Assembly: GCF_007671685.1 (NCBI RefSeq)
Contig: NZ_VCNL01000010.1
Location: 1 to 64,000, forward strand
Reading direction: 5' to 3'
DNA length: 64,000 bases
DNA from: Halorubrum salsamenti
GTDB taxonomy: Archaea; Halobacteriota; Halobacteria; Halobacteriales; Haloferacaceae
The notes under the pieces: model-generated
What the model was told of the DNA's origin: nothing
Seen by the model: the letters and a program-made list of their open reading frames with translations, nothing else
Database searches by the model: none
Program-made: the position numbers and the translations under genes
Shown here: positions 36,389-43,802 of the stretch, piece after piece
Layout of the letters: each line of letters opens with the position of its first letter
Position numbering within the stretch: the stretch's first letter is position 1

Positions 36389-37561
36389 TCAAAACAGTGA
36401 CTCCAACTCTCCATCACTATCCATCAGTTCCGAGAATTTATCCTCGCTTTCGTCGGTTATCTCACCGAGATTCTGCTGTGCTTCGATCGCGACCTGTTGG
36501 AGCTCTTTCACCCGTGGGACGTTCGTCACCCCACCGAGCAGCACGAGCGCTGCGACGGTCCCCTCTCCGCGGCGCGGGTAGTCACCACCGCGGACCTCCA
36601 TCGATCCGGTCTGCTCTTCGAGCCACTTGCGACCGTGCTCGATTCCCTTCCGATTGAGATACACCAGTGGTCCGGCGACGACAAGCAGCGCCCGTTCGGT
36701 GCCGTTTACCTCACATGGTAGTGTGAGCCGGCCGAGGGTCGCATTCCGCACGAGACTCGTGATCCGGTTGGTGGCCTCCGTGCTGTCGATCCTATTGTCC
36801 GACTCGCCGCGGAGTCGCGAGAGCAACCCCGTCCGCTCTGGTTCATCGACTGCGACGTCGGCGTAGCCCAGCGAGGAGATCCCGCCGCCTTTGAGCGTAT
36901 TGATGATCTCCGAAGAGTCGACCACGCTCTCGGCGATGTCACTTCCCTTGGTTATTTCGCCCGCACTGAAGAGCACGCCGAATCGTTGGACAAGCTCCTC
37001 GTTGATTGCGTCGAACCCTTCGCCAACGGACTCGCCCGAACTCCGCCATGCGTCGTTGTCGAACAGCATGAGGTTATCTACCTCATCGACGAACGTTTTG
37101 AGCGATCGGGCAGCATTCAGCGTGTAGATCCCACCCTCATCGCTACCAGGAAGAATGCCCAGGCCGTACACGGGTTCGGTGTAGATCTGTTTGAGGTTCT
37201 TAGCGATCACGGGCGCTCCACCCGATCCGGTCCCCCCACCAAGCCCGGCGACGACCAGAAACGCGTCGATCTCGTGGACCGGTACCGAGTCAAGCGCCCC
37301 TTGGATCTCGCCGATGTCTTCCTCGGCCACCTCCGCGCCAAGTTCGTTATCGGCGCCCACGCCGTGGCCTTTCACTCGCGACTGCCCGATCAGGATCCGA
37401 CGATCCGGCGAGAGGTGGTCGATGCCCTGGAGGTCTGCTTTCGCCGTGTTGACAGCAATCGCTCCACGAACAATATCCGCACCCGTGCGAGCGTCGTAGG
37501 CCAAGAACTCGTCGACCACCTTCCCGCCCGCCTGTCCGACCCCGATTAGTGCGAGTTTCAT
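36389..37561 (-). CDS. cetZ: CetZ tubulin/FtsZ-superfamily GTPase
   Basis: A 390-residue CetZ protein: N-terminal MKLALIGVGQAGGKVVDEF and the tubulin signature GGGTGSG at 108-114, then an acidic GTPase core. The ATG at 37,561 is chosen because the superfamily starts at this strand; the five residues before it are not conserved. A TAATAATATG box about 20 nt upstream suggests a leaderless message. CetZ proteins in haloarchaea control cell shape, not division. Finding one in an accessory region suggests a plasmid or island copy in addition to chromosomal ones. Confidence 0.93.
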   Translation of the reverse strand: MKLALIGVGQAGGKVVDEFLAYDARTGADIVRGAIAVNTAKADLQGIDHLSPDRRILIGQSRVKGHGVGADNELGAEVAEEDIGEIQGALDSVPVHEIDAFLVVAGLGGGTGSGGAPVIAKNLKQIYTEPVYGLGILPGSDEGGIYTLNAARSLKTFVDEVDNLMLFDNDAWRSSGESVGEGFDAINEELVQRFGVLFSAGEITKGSDIAESVVDSSEIINTLKGGGISSLGYADVAVDEPERTGLLSRLRGESDNRIDSTEATNRITSLVRNATLGRLTLPCEVNGTERALLVVAGPLVYLNRKGIEHGRKWLEEQTGSMEVRGGDYPRRGEGTVAALVLLGGVTNVPRVKELQQVAIEAQQNLGEITDESEDKFSELMDSDGELESLF

Positions 37562-37688
37562 GTGAACACACCACATATTATTACGCGGGTGGAACAGATA
37601 AACGTTCGAAGAATACTGGGAAAGCGGCGTGAGGTGGTTCCAATGGTGACCCCAATACCCTACTACCTTCGTTTCATAGGTGCTGGCA

Positions 37689-37922
37689 ATGCCGAATTCG
37701 CGGCGGCCGATCGCACCAGCCGAGGAAGACGTCCTTGATTACCTTGAGGCGTATTTCGAGGAGTTGGGCGAGACCGACTCGCTGACTCATGAGACGGCGA
37801 TCACATACCTGGCAGGTCAGGGAATCGAGCCTGTTGATGCGCGCGATATCCTTGAGCAGTTACTCCTGAAGGGCTATCTATACGAGGTTGGTGACAAAAT
37901 CCGGATTCCGCCACGCTCGTGA
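37689..37922 (+). CDS. Small winged-helix-like hypothetical protein
   Basis: A 77-residue protein from the ATG at 37,689 (an in-frame GTG lies 9 nt earlier). HETAITYLAGQGI and ARDILEQLLLKGYLYEVGDKIRI read like helix-helix-wing, as in small DNA-binding proteins of haloarchaea. It is divergent from cetZ and may be a regulator of it, but that is only positional inference. Confidence 0.6.
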   Translation: MPNSRRPIAPAEEDVLDYLEAYFEELGETDSLTHETAITYLAGQGIEPVDARDILEQLLLKGYLYEVGDKIRIPPRS

Positions 37923-38076
37923 CGAGTTGGTACGTCTGTTCTCTATCGGACTCTTCTCTCTACTATCGCATAGTTCACCCTTGTACCAAATACAACGGTC
38001 GCCCGCCAGGTGGATCGTTACTTCCGATATGCCAGAAATCGATAGTATTTCATGAATATAACTCGAATCATGAACG

Positions 38077-38358
38077 ATGTACGATCTCACTGGCTTTCAG
38101 CGCGATCTCCTGTATGTTGTTGCGGGGCTTGAGGACCCCCACGGGCTCGCGATCAAAGACGAACTCGAAGACTACTACGAAAAAGAAATCCACCATGGCC
38201 GACTGTATCCAAATCTCGACACGCTTGTCGAGAAGGGGCTGGTCGAGAAAAGCCAGCGTGATCGACGGACCAACGAGTATACTACTACTCGTCGGGGCAC
38301 CAGAGAGATCAAGGCGCGGACTGAATGGGAACAACAGTATATCGATCATACGAACTGA
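38077..38358 (+). CDS. PadR-family regulator (PhiH1-repressor-like)
   Basis: A 93-residue winged-helix protein: DLTGFQRDLLYVVAGLEDPHGLAIKDELE, then YYEKEIHHGRLYPNLDTLVEKGLVEK and a YTTTRRGTREI wing. This is the PadR fold in the compact form of the halovirus PhiH1 repressor group. It probably acts as a homodimer repressor. No target was identified; the gene is convergent with the 180-residue hypothetical gene, 11 nt away. Confidence 0.85.
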   Translation: MYDLTGFQRDLLYVVAGLEDPHGLAIKDELEDYYEKEIHHGRLYPNLDTLVEKGLVEKSQRDRRTNEYTTTRRGTREIKARTEWEQQYIDHTN

Positions 38359-38369
38359 CACTCTTGATC

Positions 38370-38912
38370 CTACTCTGAGTCGTGTTTATACGGTTGATCT
38401 AGACCACCAGCAATCTCATCGACTTTCTCCTTGAGAGAGGCATCTGGAGAGACTAATTCATCGGGCTCGTACTGTCTGAGATAGTCGAGATATTTCGGTT
38501 TGAATTCCACAAGAATTTGCCACATTTTGATCAGAATTTCATCGACTTCATCACTATCGACCTCGACGTAAATATCTCTCAAAGACCGGTTCCCACTATT
38601 GGCTGTCCAGCTACTTGTTTGAGGGTCATATTCATCAAGAATTGTTTCCGCCGAGTCCACCAAATCGGTCGCAAGTTCACTCTTTGCCTGATACTTGGGT
38701 TCGTCTTCCGTTACTTCTGGATAATTGTCATAATATCCGTGTCGTCCTGGTGGGTCATTAAGTATGACCGTTGCCGTTCCATCATCGTGATGGTTTACCA
38801 GGACTGTCGAGTTCTCACAATCGAATCCTAGTTTACCGCATTTGATTGGAAATGTATAGACTCGATCAATCTCATCACGCATCCGAGAGCTTAGGTTAGG
38901 ACTCGCGGTCAT
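38370..38912 (-). CDS. Hypothetical protein
   Basis: A 180-residue soluble acidic protein beginning MTASPNLSSRMRDEIDR. No family was recognised. There is a beta-rich middle (NSTVLVNHHDDGTATVILND) and a helical C-terminus. Two cysteines (KCGKLGFDCEN) are not in a zinc-knuckle arrangement. Codon use is more AT-rich than in the defence genes. It converges with the PadR gene. Confidence 0.6.
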   Translation of the reverse strand: MTASPNLSSRMRDEIDRVYTFPIKCGKLGFDCENSTVLVNHHDDGTATVILNDPPGRHGYYDNYPEVTEDEPKYQAKSELATDLVDSAETILDEYDPQTSSWTANSGNRSLRDIYVEVDSDEVDEILIKMWQILVEFKPKYLDYLRQYEPDELVSPDASLKEKVDEIAGGLDQPYKHDSE

Positions 38913-39151
38913 ATCCGCGATGGAATCTCCTTGATAGTATATGTGGGGGTCGTGAATTAGAGTGTTTTACAACTAGACGTCTAGGTGGTGTGTCTGGAGG
39001 TCGCAGATACTACGGTCCGGTCCCGCCGGCGTGTCTGTTTCGAGGCAATATCGAAGTTGCCGCGTGGGATCGACGTTGTAGCAGGTGTATCCATCTGGCT
39101 GGTCGAACGCGCGGGTGGGTATTTATTAACATCTCCTGCCTGCGTTACGAC

Positions 39152-39883
39152 ATGTCAAAGAAAGCTGTTGTACAAGGTGAATGGCACATCTTCGCAACGG
39201 ATCGTAAATCGTTGATGGACCGTGACACCGAGCAATATCAGGCCCTCTACTGCGAAGGTCGAAGTGGGACGATCACCCCTCACCCTCTTCGTATTCGGTA
39301 CAACCTCTACGTAATTGGAATCCTAACTCTCAAAATATGTTACCTGTTTGTTGGTCATCTCTATTCTAAAATACCAGTCAGTTCCGGCTATGAAATCGGA
39401 AAAGAAGCGAGGTGTGAAGATCTGTATTTCGACGATACCATTGATCTTGAAACGCGGGAGATATTCGATTCCTATAGCCTCAGGACAGTGAATCTGACTC
39501 TCGGCATTTTGCTAACGACATTTGTGTTCCAATTTCTATACACTTTCATGGCTAACACTTTTTCTATCGGTTTCCCCGGAATCTTTACAATTACAACTTC
39601 AATCCCAATCTGGATACTGACACTGTTACTCGGAGTGCTTCTTCCTTTTGTATATTCCTCGCTTCTAATTAGCTATGCGAACACCGGTGCCCGCGACAAA
39701 AAGATGGCTAACACCATCACTGAAAGGTGTAACGAGCGAGGTCATGATTCCGTACTCGTTCTCGTGGGTGACAAGCATGTTTGCCCCCTCACTGAGGAAC
39801 TCGAAAAACACGGATGGGAGGTAGATCCTCATCGTAGCAACACTCTACCCGCACGAATCCATCAGCACCTCGAATTTGACTAA
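39152..39883 (+). CDS. Membrane protein with two or three TM helices
   Basis: A 243-residue protein from the ATG at 39,152; TTTATTAA at 39,122-39,129 lies 23-30 nt upstream, which fits a leaderless promoter. Hydrophobic segments occur near 48-66, 118-138 and 146-172, and a soluble C-terminus reads VLVLVGDKHVCPLTEELEKHGWEV, resembling the TraB/GumN-type GxxHV motif. That similarity is short. The gene is AT-rich. The 2.77-kb cassette is inserted 4 nt after its stop codon. Confidence 0.6.
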   Translation: MSKKAVVQGEWHIFATDRKSLMDRDTEQYQALYCEGRSGTITPHPLRIRYNLYVIGILTLKICYLFVGHLYSKIPVSSGYEIGKEARCEDLYFDDTIDLETREIFDSYSLRTVNLTLGILLTTFVFQFLYTFMANTFSIGFPGIFTITTSIPIWILTLLLGVLLPFVYSSLLISYANTGARDKKMANTITERCNERGHDSVLVLVGDKHVCPLTEELEKHGWEVDPHRSNTLPARIHQHLEFD

Positions 39884-40265
39884 AAACACGCTTAGGCTCT
39901 GTTGAAATATTTAAGATCTGATATGATCTGCGTGCGAGATACAGAGGCTGAATGCATCACGAACTCGAACTGCTTTACTCGATCGGGGGCGTCGCGAAGA
40001 TCACACGCCGGAGAATATCAGAAATCTGATCAATAGCGGCACAACTGGCCGGCCAACTCATTTCTTCCCATTTGTTGCCCGGATAGCGAGCGCTCGACTC
40101 CACGGCGCGCCGGTCGAACCCGGCTGTCCTGCCGCCGTGTGTTGGTTATACCGTACAGCAGGCTCGACGATAATCGGCCGTGTAGCCCTATCTGACCTAG
40201 ACGGAGGTGTCAGGCCAGCCGGCTCCAGCGGTAGTTCAGTTGGAGCGAGACACAGCGGTCCCGCG

Positions 40266-40573
40266 CTACTGGTCAGGAGTAACCGCTGACCAGTCCGGGA
40301 CCCACTCGTCGTCGCCCTGCATCGCAACCAGTACTCGAATGCGTGGGGCGTCCCCGCGACGGAATCGGTCAGCGAATCGTAGTCCTTGATCTCGTGGGCA
40401 CGTAGTGGGATGTCCGAGCTGTCGAACAGTACTCGTCCAAACTCCTAGGCGTGCGCCACGCGCGGTGGGGGATCATCCGTGCTGTACTCCTTATCAAGCA
40501 GCGCCTCACACACAAGCAGGACGTGCTGCGTGTGCCAGCCGGACGCTGAAACCTCGCAGTGTTCGCCGATCAT
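40266..40573 (-). pseudogene. Last gene of the cassette operon, broken by a stop and a frameshift
   Basis: From the ATG at 40,573 the frame reads MIGEHCEVSASGWHTQHV and ends PPPRVAHA at a TAG (40,445). The same frame continues sensibly after the TAG (EFGRVLFDSSDIPLRAHEIK to about SVAGTP), and a second frame then gives RIRVLVAMQGDDEWVPDW and a final TAG at 40,266. A CAG-to-TAG change and one indel would explain this. No family was recognised. A 42-residue product may still be made. Confidence 0.5.
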
Positions 40574-40605
40574 GTTTAGAAAAACGGTGGTGAGTGGCTC
40601 CGTAA

Positions 40606-40755
40606 CTACTCCGAGAGTGCGTATGTCGTCCCAGCGATAGCGATGCCGACGATGCATCCGCCGACGATCGCTCCCGCCGCGAACGCACCGAGGCTGCCCG
40701 CGAGGGTCATTTCAACCGTTCCGATGCTGCCGATGACTGCTGCTTCCTGAATCAT
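40606..40755 (-). CDS. 49-residue single-span membrane peptide
   Basis: MIQEAAVIGSIGTVEMTL followed by a Gly/Ala-rich hydrophobic stretch (about 18-45, AGSLGAFAAGAIVGGCIVGI). It lies 4 nt after the preceding gene of the operon. Small Gly-rich membrane peptides are common in haloarchaeal viruses and plasmids, but this one is unassigned. Confidence 0.55.
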   Translation of the reverse strand: MIQEAAVIGSIGTVEMTLAGSLGAFAAGAIVGGCIVGIAIAGTTYALSE

Positions 40756-40759
40756 GATC

Positions 40760-41152
40760 TTACTCCTCCGTGAGACCGCGGAGTGTCGGCGTACAGTACG
40801 GGCACTCATCGCCGAACACCATCTCGTGAACGCCGCCACACCCCGAGCACTGATCGAAGTGTCGGGGGAAGAAGTCCGTGTCACTGACCGGGCGAGCGGT
40901 CAGAATCGTGCCGCGCTTGATGACGAGTAGGACTCCATCGTCCATCTCGCCAGAGCGGTAGTATCTTACCTCGTCGGCCTCCGAGTACGGGTCATCGTCA
41001 TTCGGTCGCCAGACTCGAACCCGTGCCGCGAGCGATGCGACCTCATCATGAGAGCGCGAATCGCCGCGTTTGTCGGTGAACTGCTCCTCCGCGTGCAGCG
41101 ACCAGCGCGGCCAGTCTCCGCTTGATGCGCCGGACCGCGGATGCGTACTCAT
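40760..41152 (-). CDS. Hypothetical protein with C-terminal zinc ribbon
   Basis: A 130-residue protein. The end reads CSGCGGVHEMVFGDECPYC, which makes one zinc ribbon; the N-terminal half is charged (LHAEEQFTDKRGDSRSHDEV). A middle segment, VLLVIKRGTILTARPVSDTDF, looks beta-rich. Its start overlaps the preceding gene (ATGA). No family was recognised; it belongs to the cassette. Confidence 0.6.
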   Translation of the reverse strand: MSTHPRSGASSGDWPRWSLHAEEQFTDKRGDSRSHDEVASLAARVRVWRPNDDDPYSEADEVRYYRSGEMDDGVLLVIKRGTILTARPVSDTDFFPRHFDQCSGCGGVHEMVFGDECPYCTPTLRGLTEE

Positions 41153-41442
41153 TGGTCCTCCCCCAACTGATTCTTGCTCTTCTCCTCGGCCGGAAGATAC
41201 AGATCTGGGATCTCGTCGTCGCGCCAGTCCGCAGTCTCGTAGCCGTCCGGCCGCTCGCCAACGGACCAGATGGCCGCGCGCGTGTCGGTCGGGAGCTTGC
41301 GCGGAGCGGGAGTCTCCGATTGGTGCTGATTGCTGCCCTGTGCATCTGTAGGATCATCGGAGGCATCGCCTCCGGGGTCCTCGGTCGTCTGGGAGAGCGG
41401 TGGAGACAAATGCTCCCCGCCCCATAGGTCATCTGAGGTCAT
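41149..41442 (-). CDS. Hypothetical acidic protein, first gene of cassette operon
   Basis: A 97-residue hydrophilic protein from the ATG at 41,442 (MTSDDLWGGEHLSPPLSQ). It is rich in Asp, Glu, Ser and Pro, has no domain that I recognise, and may be partly disordered. The frame stays open upstream to 41,616, but that part is basic and overlaps the operator repeats, so I do not include it. Confidence 0.5.
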   Translation of the reverse strand: MTSDDLWGGEHLSPPLSQTTEDPGGDASDDPTDAQGSNQHQSETPAPRKLPTDTRAAIWSVGERPDGYETADWRDDEIPDLYLPAEEKSKNQLGEDQ

Positions 41443-41528
41443 TGCATTTAGGGAGTCCCCCGTTTCTGTGGGCTTCCAGATGGCGGCCCGTTGGACCCGG
41501 GCCGCATCACAGATCGGCTGGGAGTCCC

Positions 41529-41645
41529 AACTATAGGTAGTGATCCGATGGAACTTAATTCTACCTATAGTTCGAGGTATCTCTCTAAATACCCGCCAGA
41601 GAAGCAAATAAGGCACCTAATCAGTAATCTTTCAACTATAGGTAG
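41529..41645. promoter_or_regulatory. Three copies of AACTATAGGTAG at the divergent cassette promoter
   Basis: The 12-mer AACTATAGGTAG occurs exactly at 41,529-41,540 and 41,634-41,645 on the plus strand and as CTACCTATAGTT at 41,561-41,572. CTATAG is palindromic, so each copy could bind a dimer. They lie between the divergent operon start (41,442) and the beginning of the plus-strand gene, and overlap the latter's first codons. Most likely operators for the cassette's own regulator. Confidence 0.7.
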
Positions 41646-42339
41646 CAACAGATACTTGTCCACCCACCCCATACAGGAACTCATGGTTCATGTAGACAGA
41701 AGACTGGCCGCTGTCCGTGATGCCGGGGAGGCGGTGATCAACGTACTGGATATCGGATTCAGACCAGCGAGAGTGACGGATGCGCACGAAGAGCAGGATC
41801 TTAGGGAAGATTCGAGATACGGCCCGTGTCTGAAAGCATTACGTAGTGCTATGACCGGATTCGGTTCTGTTGAGGTGAATCAGCACCAAGGAGACCCCCC
41901 GACGATTACGCTCACTGCAGAACGCTACTTCAAAGATGAGTTGCTCTGCAGTCTTTTCGTCCTCTATCGGAGTGACGGTACGGGGCAGGTTCACCTCAGC
42001 GCGGAGACAGCTAACGACACTATACATCCGATAGAAGGGGAAGAGTTTGAGCTGACGCCGTTGCAGGTGGGACGGTACGTAGCGCAGGCAGAATTGGCGA
42101 TATTAGTTGCTGAACTGGGGTCTTGTGCAGAGGCATTAGATTACTGGATCGTTGAGGAACAGCCCCTCTCATATGATCGAAAGGAAGGACGCTACGTACA
42201 TGATTCCGATAGCACGAGCCCCCTTGCCTCGGACTGGCACACTACCCGCGGAGTGACAAAGCAGGCTGTGAGGAAAAACGCCCTTTCAGCCTCGAACAAG
42301 CTTCATAAGCAGAGCGAAGACTCAGACACTTGGATCTGA
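41548..42339 (+). CDS. Probable DNA-binding regulator of the cassette
   Basis: A 263-residue protein from the ATG at 41,548; an ATG at 41,683 (MVHVDRRLAAVRD) would give 218 residues and leave the operator repeats non-coding. The C-terminus reads DWHTTRGVTKQAVRKNALS, a good helix-turn-helix candidate. The middle has no recognised domain. It is divergent from the cassette operon and its 5' end overlaps three AACTATAGGTAG copies, so autoregulation is likely. The family is unknown. Confidence 0.6.
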   Translation: MELNSTYSSRYLSKYPPEKQIRHLISNLSTIGSNRYLSTHPIQELMVHVDRRLAAVRDAGEAVINVLDIGFRPARVTDAHEEQDLREDSRYGPCLKALRSAMTGFGSVEVNQHQGDPPTITLTAERYFKDELLCSLFVLYRSDGTGQVHLSAETANDTIHPIEGEEFELTPLQVGRYVAQAELAILVAELGSCAEALDYWIVEEQPLSYDRKEGRYVHDSDSTSPLASDWHTTRGVTKQAVRKNALSASNKLHKQSEDSDTWI

Positions 42340-42356
42340 ATTGGTTGCTAATCCGG

Positions 42357-42533
42357 CTATAGATTTGTGATCAAGGCCCCGTCGTCTCGGTGGCCGAACG
42401 TCAGCAATCGGTAGCACTGCGCCGTCGATTCGGCGTAGCCGGCGGACACGCCGATCGTGAACAGCACCATTCTGACTCCTGCAAGCGTGGGACTGTCAAG
42501 CCAGACACGCTTGCCTAGGCGCTGGAGGGCCAT
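42357..42533 (-). CDS. Possible small hypothetical gene
   Basis: A 58-residue frame from the ATG at 42,533: MALQRLGKRVWLDSPTLAG, then VRMVLFTIGVSAGYAEST and a short polar tail. It lies at the right end of the cassette, convergent with the regulator gene. The reading is plausible but has no homology support. Confidence 0.3.
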   Translation of the reverse strand: MALQRLGKRVWLDSPTLAGVRMVLFTIGVSAGYAESTAQCYRLLTFGHRDDGALITNL

Positions 42534-42688
42534 GCAAAGGTGAGATGCGTTCCCACGTATCTGCGTTCCTCCAGTTGAACTAATTTTCCATCGTGACCGA
42601 CTCGCGCTCTGTATGTAGCACAGCCTCAGCGAACTATCAGCTACCAATCATTTCAACAAAGCCCACGCTTACTAATCTCCACACGTAC

Positions 42689-43073
42689 TCAGTCTACTTC
42701 GACCTGATCTTCCAACTCGGAAATCCGCTTCTCCTGCTCGATCATGATTGCCATCCACATCGGTGCGAGGGCGAATCTCGGGTCTCCAGCCGCCCGGCGA
42801 GCCGGTCGAGTAGCGACGTGTATTGGTACGCGGTGAACCCGCAAGCGACTTCGATCCGGTCGAGGACACGGTCGGCCGCGCGAGTTCGCAGAGCCGGGTC
42901 GTGTTCGCTCGGTTCGCGCCATCGACCCAGAACGTGGGACCGTCACCGCTGAGGACGCGATCGAGTAGCAGCGCTTGGACTGGCGTAACACCAAGGTCTT
43001 CGTCGATGTCGACGATCGCGACGCCCGGAACGAGATCGGGAAGATCGGCGGTCGGTAGTCGGCGTGCGTTCAT
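42689..43073 (-). pseudogene. Frameshifted RecA/RadA-like gene remnant
   Basis: Three frames in order make one protein: MNARRLPTADLPDLVPG through FWVDGANRANTTRLCELA (first frame), ADRVLDRIEVACGFTAYQYT (second frame, shift near 42,875) and FALAPMWMAIMIEQEKRI (third frame, shift near 42,775) to a stop at 42,689. DRVLDRIEVA-GFTAYQ is characteristic of short haloarchaeal RecA/RadA-like proteins, which are usually over 200 residues. So there are two indels and probably an internal loss. The cassette inserted 18 nt beyond its end. Confidence 0.65.
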
Positions 43074-43163
43074 GGAACCGACGATGAATAGGGACCTAAA
43101 AGGGGAGAACCACGGACAGACGGTGAAAAAAGAAGTGGTTCGGAACAGAGACCGTTTCCGACC

Positions 43164-43802
43164 TCAGGATACGCGCTCTACCACGAGGCGGCCGTGGTTC
43201 TCCCGGTTTGGACCCGTATAGTACGTCCCTTCGAGCGTTTCTGTCGCGGGGTTGTACTCAACCGTGGTCGTCCCAGCGTGCTGATCCAACTCGTCGTGGA
43301 AGTCATCGCCTCCGTTATCGTAGTTGTAGGTCAGTGTGGGTGATCCGTCGTTGAAGAGGATGGTCGCACCCGTGCTCTCTGAGGTCGTGTTTGGGCCGTC
43401 CAACTCAACAAAAATCCGGTCCCACGACTGTTTAATTCGCAGAGTCGCTTCCATTTTCACGAGGCCGTATCCGAGTTCGTTGACAGCAACTACATCCTCG
43501 TCATCGTACTCATCTGTGTCCGTGTAGAGGTGGCCGGTCCATTCACCATTAAGATCCGGCGGTGAACCGATCACCATCGATATAGGGCGGTAGTTCCATA
43601 GCCCCCTCGACACGATGAGGTACACGACTGTCGACGCGAGAACGAACGAGATTGTCACGTTATCGAAGAAATCGTAACCCGTGAGTGAGGCGAGTACCGG
43701 ACCGAAATTATCGGCTATCAGGACACCCGCTGCACCGAACCCAAAGAGGGCGACACGGCGGCGTCGTGGCTGGTCTGTCGAGAATCCGTGTGCCCCGCGC
43801 AT
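43164..43802 (-). CDS. cap15: CBASS effector, Cap15-like two-TM beta-barrel protein
   Basis: A 212-residue protein with two transmembrane helices (about 16-34 and 48-66), then a beta-rich domain. Key pattern: LNGEWTGHLYTD, RIKQSWDRIFVELDGPNTTS with a following TLTYNYDN, and LEGTYYTGPNRENHGRLVV. This is the two-TM/beta-strand effector (S-2TMbeta, Cap15) layout, in which the barrel binds a cyclic dinucleotide and the TM part disrupts the membrane. Its start shares one base with the CD-NTase stop (TAATG), so expression is coupled. The downstream 90 nt hold nothing visible. Confidence 0.8.
   Translation of the reverse strand: MRGAHGFSTDQPRRRRVALFGFGAAGVLIADNFGPVLASLTGYDFFDNVTISFVLASTVVYLIVSRGLWNYRPISMVIGSPPDLNGEWTGHLYTDTDEYDDEDVVAVNELGYGLVKMEATLRIKQSWDRIFVELDGPNTTSESTGATILFNDGSPTLTYNYDNGGDDFHDELDQHAGTTTVEYNPATETLEGTYYTGPNRENHGRLVVERVS

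Larger units (their letters stand above)
39895..42663. mobile_element. 2,769-bp cassette with 14-bp inverted repeats and 8-bp target duplication
   Basis: The left end is GGCTCTGTTGAAAT (39,895-39,908) and the right end ATTTCAACAAAGCC (42,650-42,663): inverted repeats matching at 13 of 14 positions. Directly outside, CACGCTTA occurs at 39,887-39,894 and again at 42,664-42,671, an exact 8-bp target duplication. The similarity stops after 14 bp on each side. A 14-bp GG...CTGTTG end with 8-bp duplications is the IS6 (IS26-like) pattern, but no transposase is visible inside. Instead it carries a four-gene minus-strand operon, a plus-strand gene with a helix-turn-helix-like tail, and a possible small gene. 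It appears to be a passenger cassette mobilised in trans, or an IS6 composite that lost its transposase. Confidence 0.75.

Noticed and set aside
38940-39150. A possible tRNA or small RNA in the spacer
   Set aside because: No cloverleaf with a T-psi-C arm and matching acceptor stem could be built by eye.
40445-40447. The TAG in the last cassette gene as a pyrrolysine codon
   Set aside because: Haloarchaea of this kind are not known to use pyrrolysine, and a frameshift follows, so decay is simpler.
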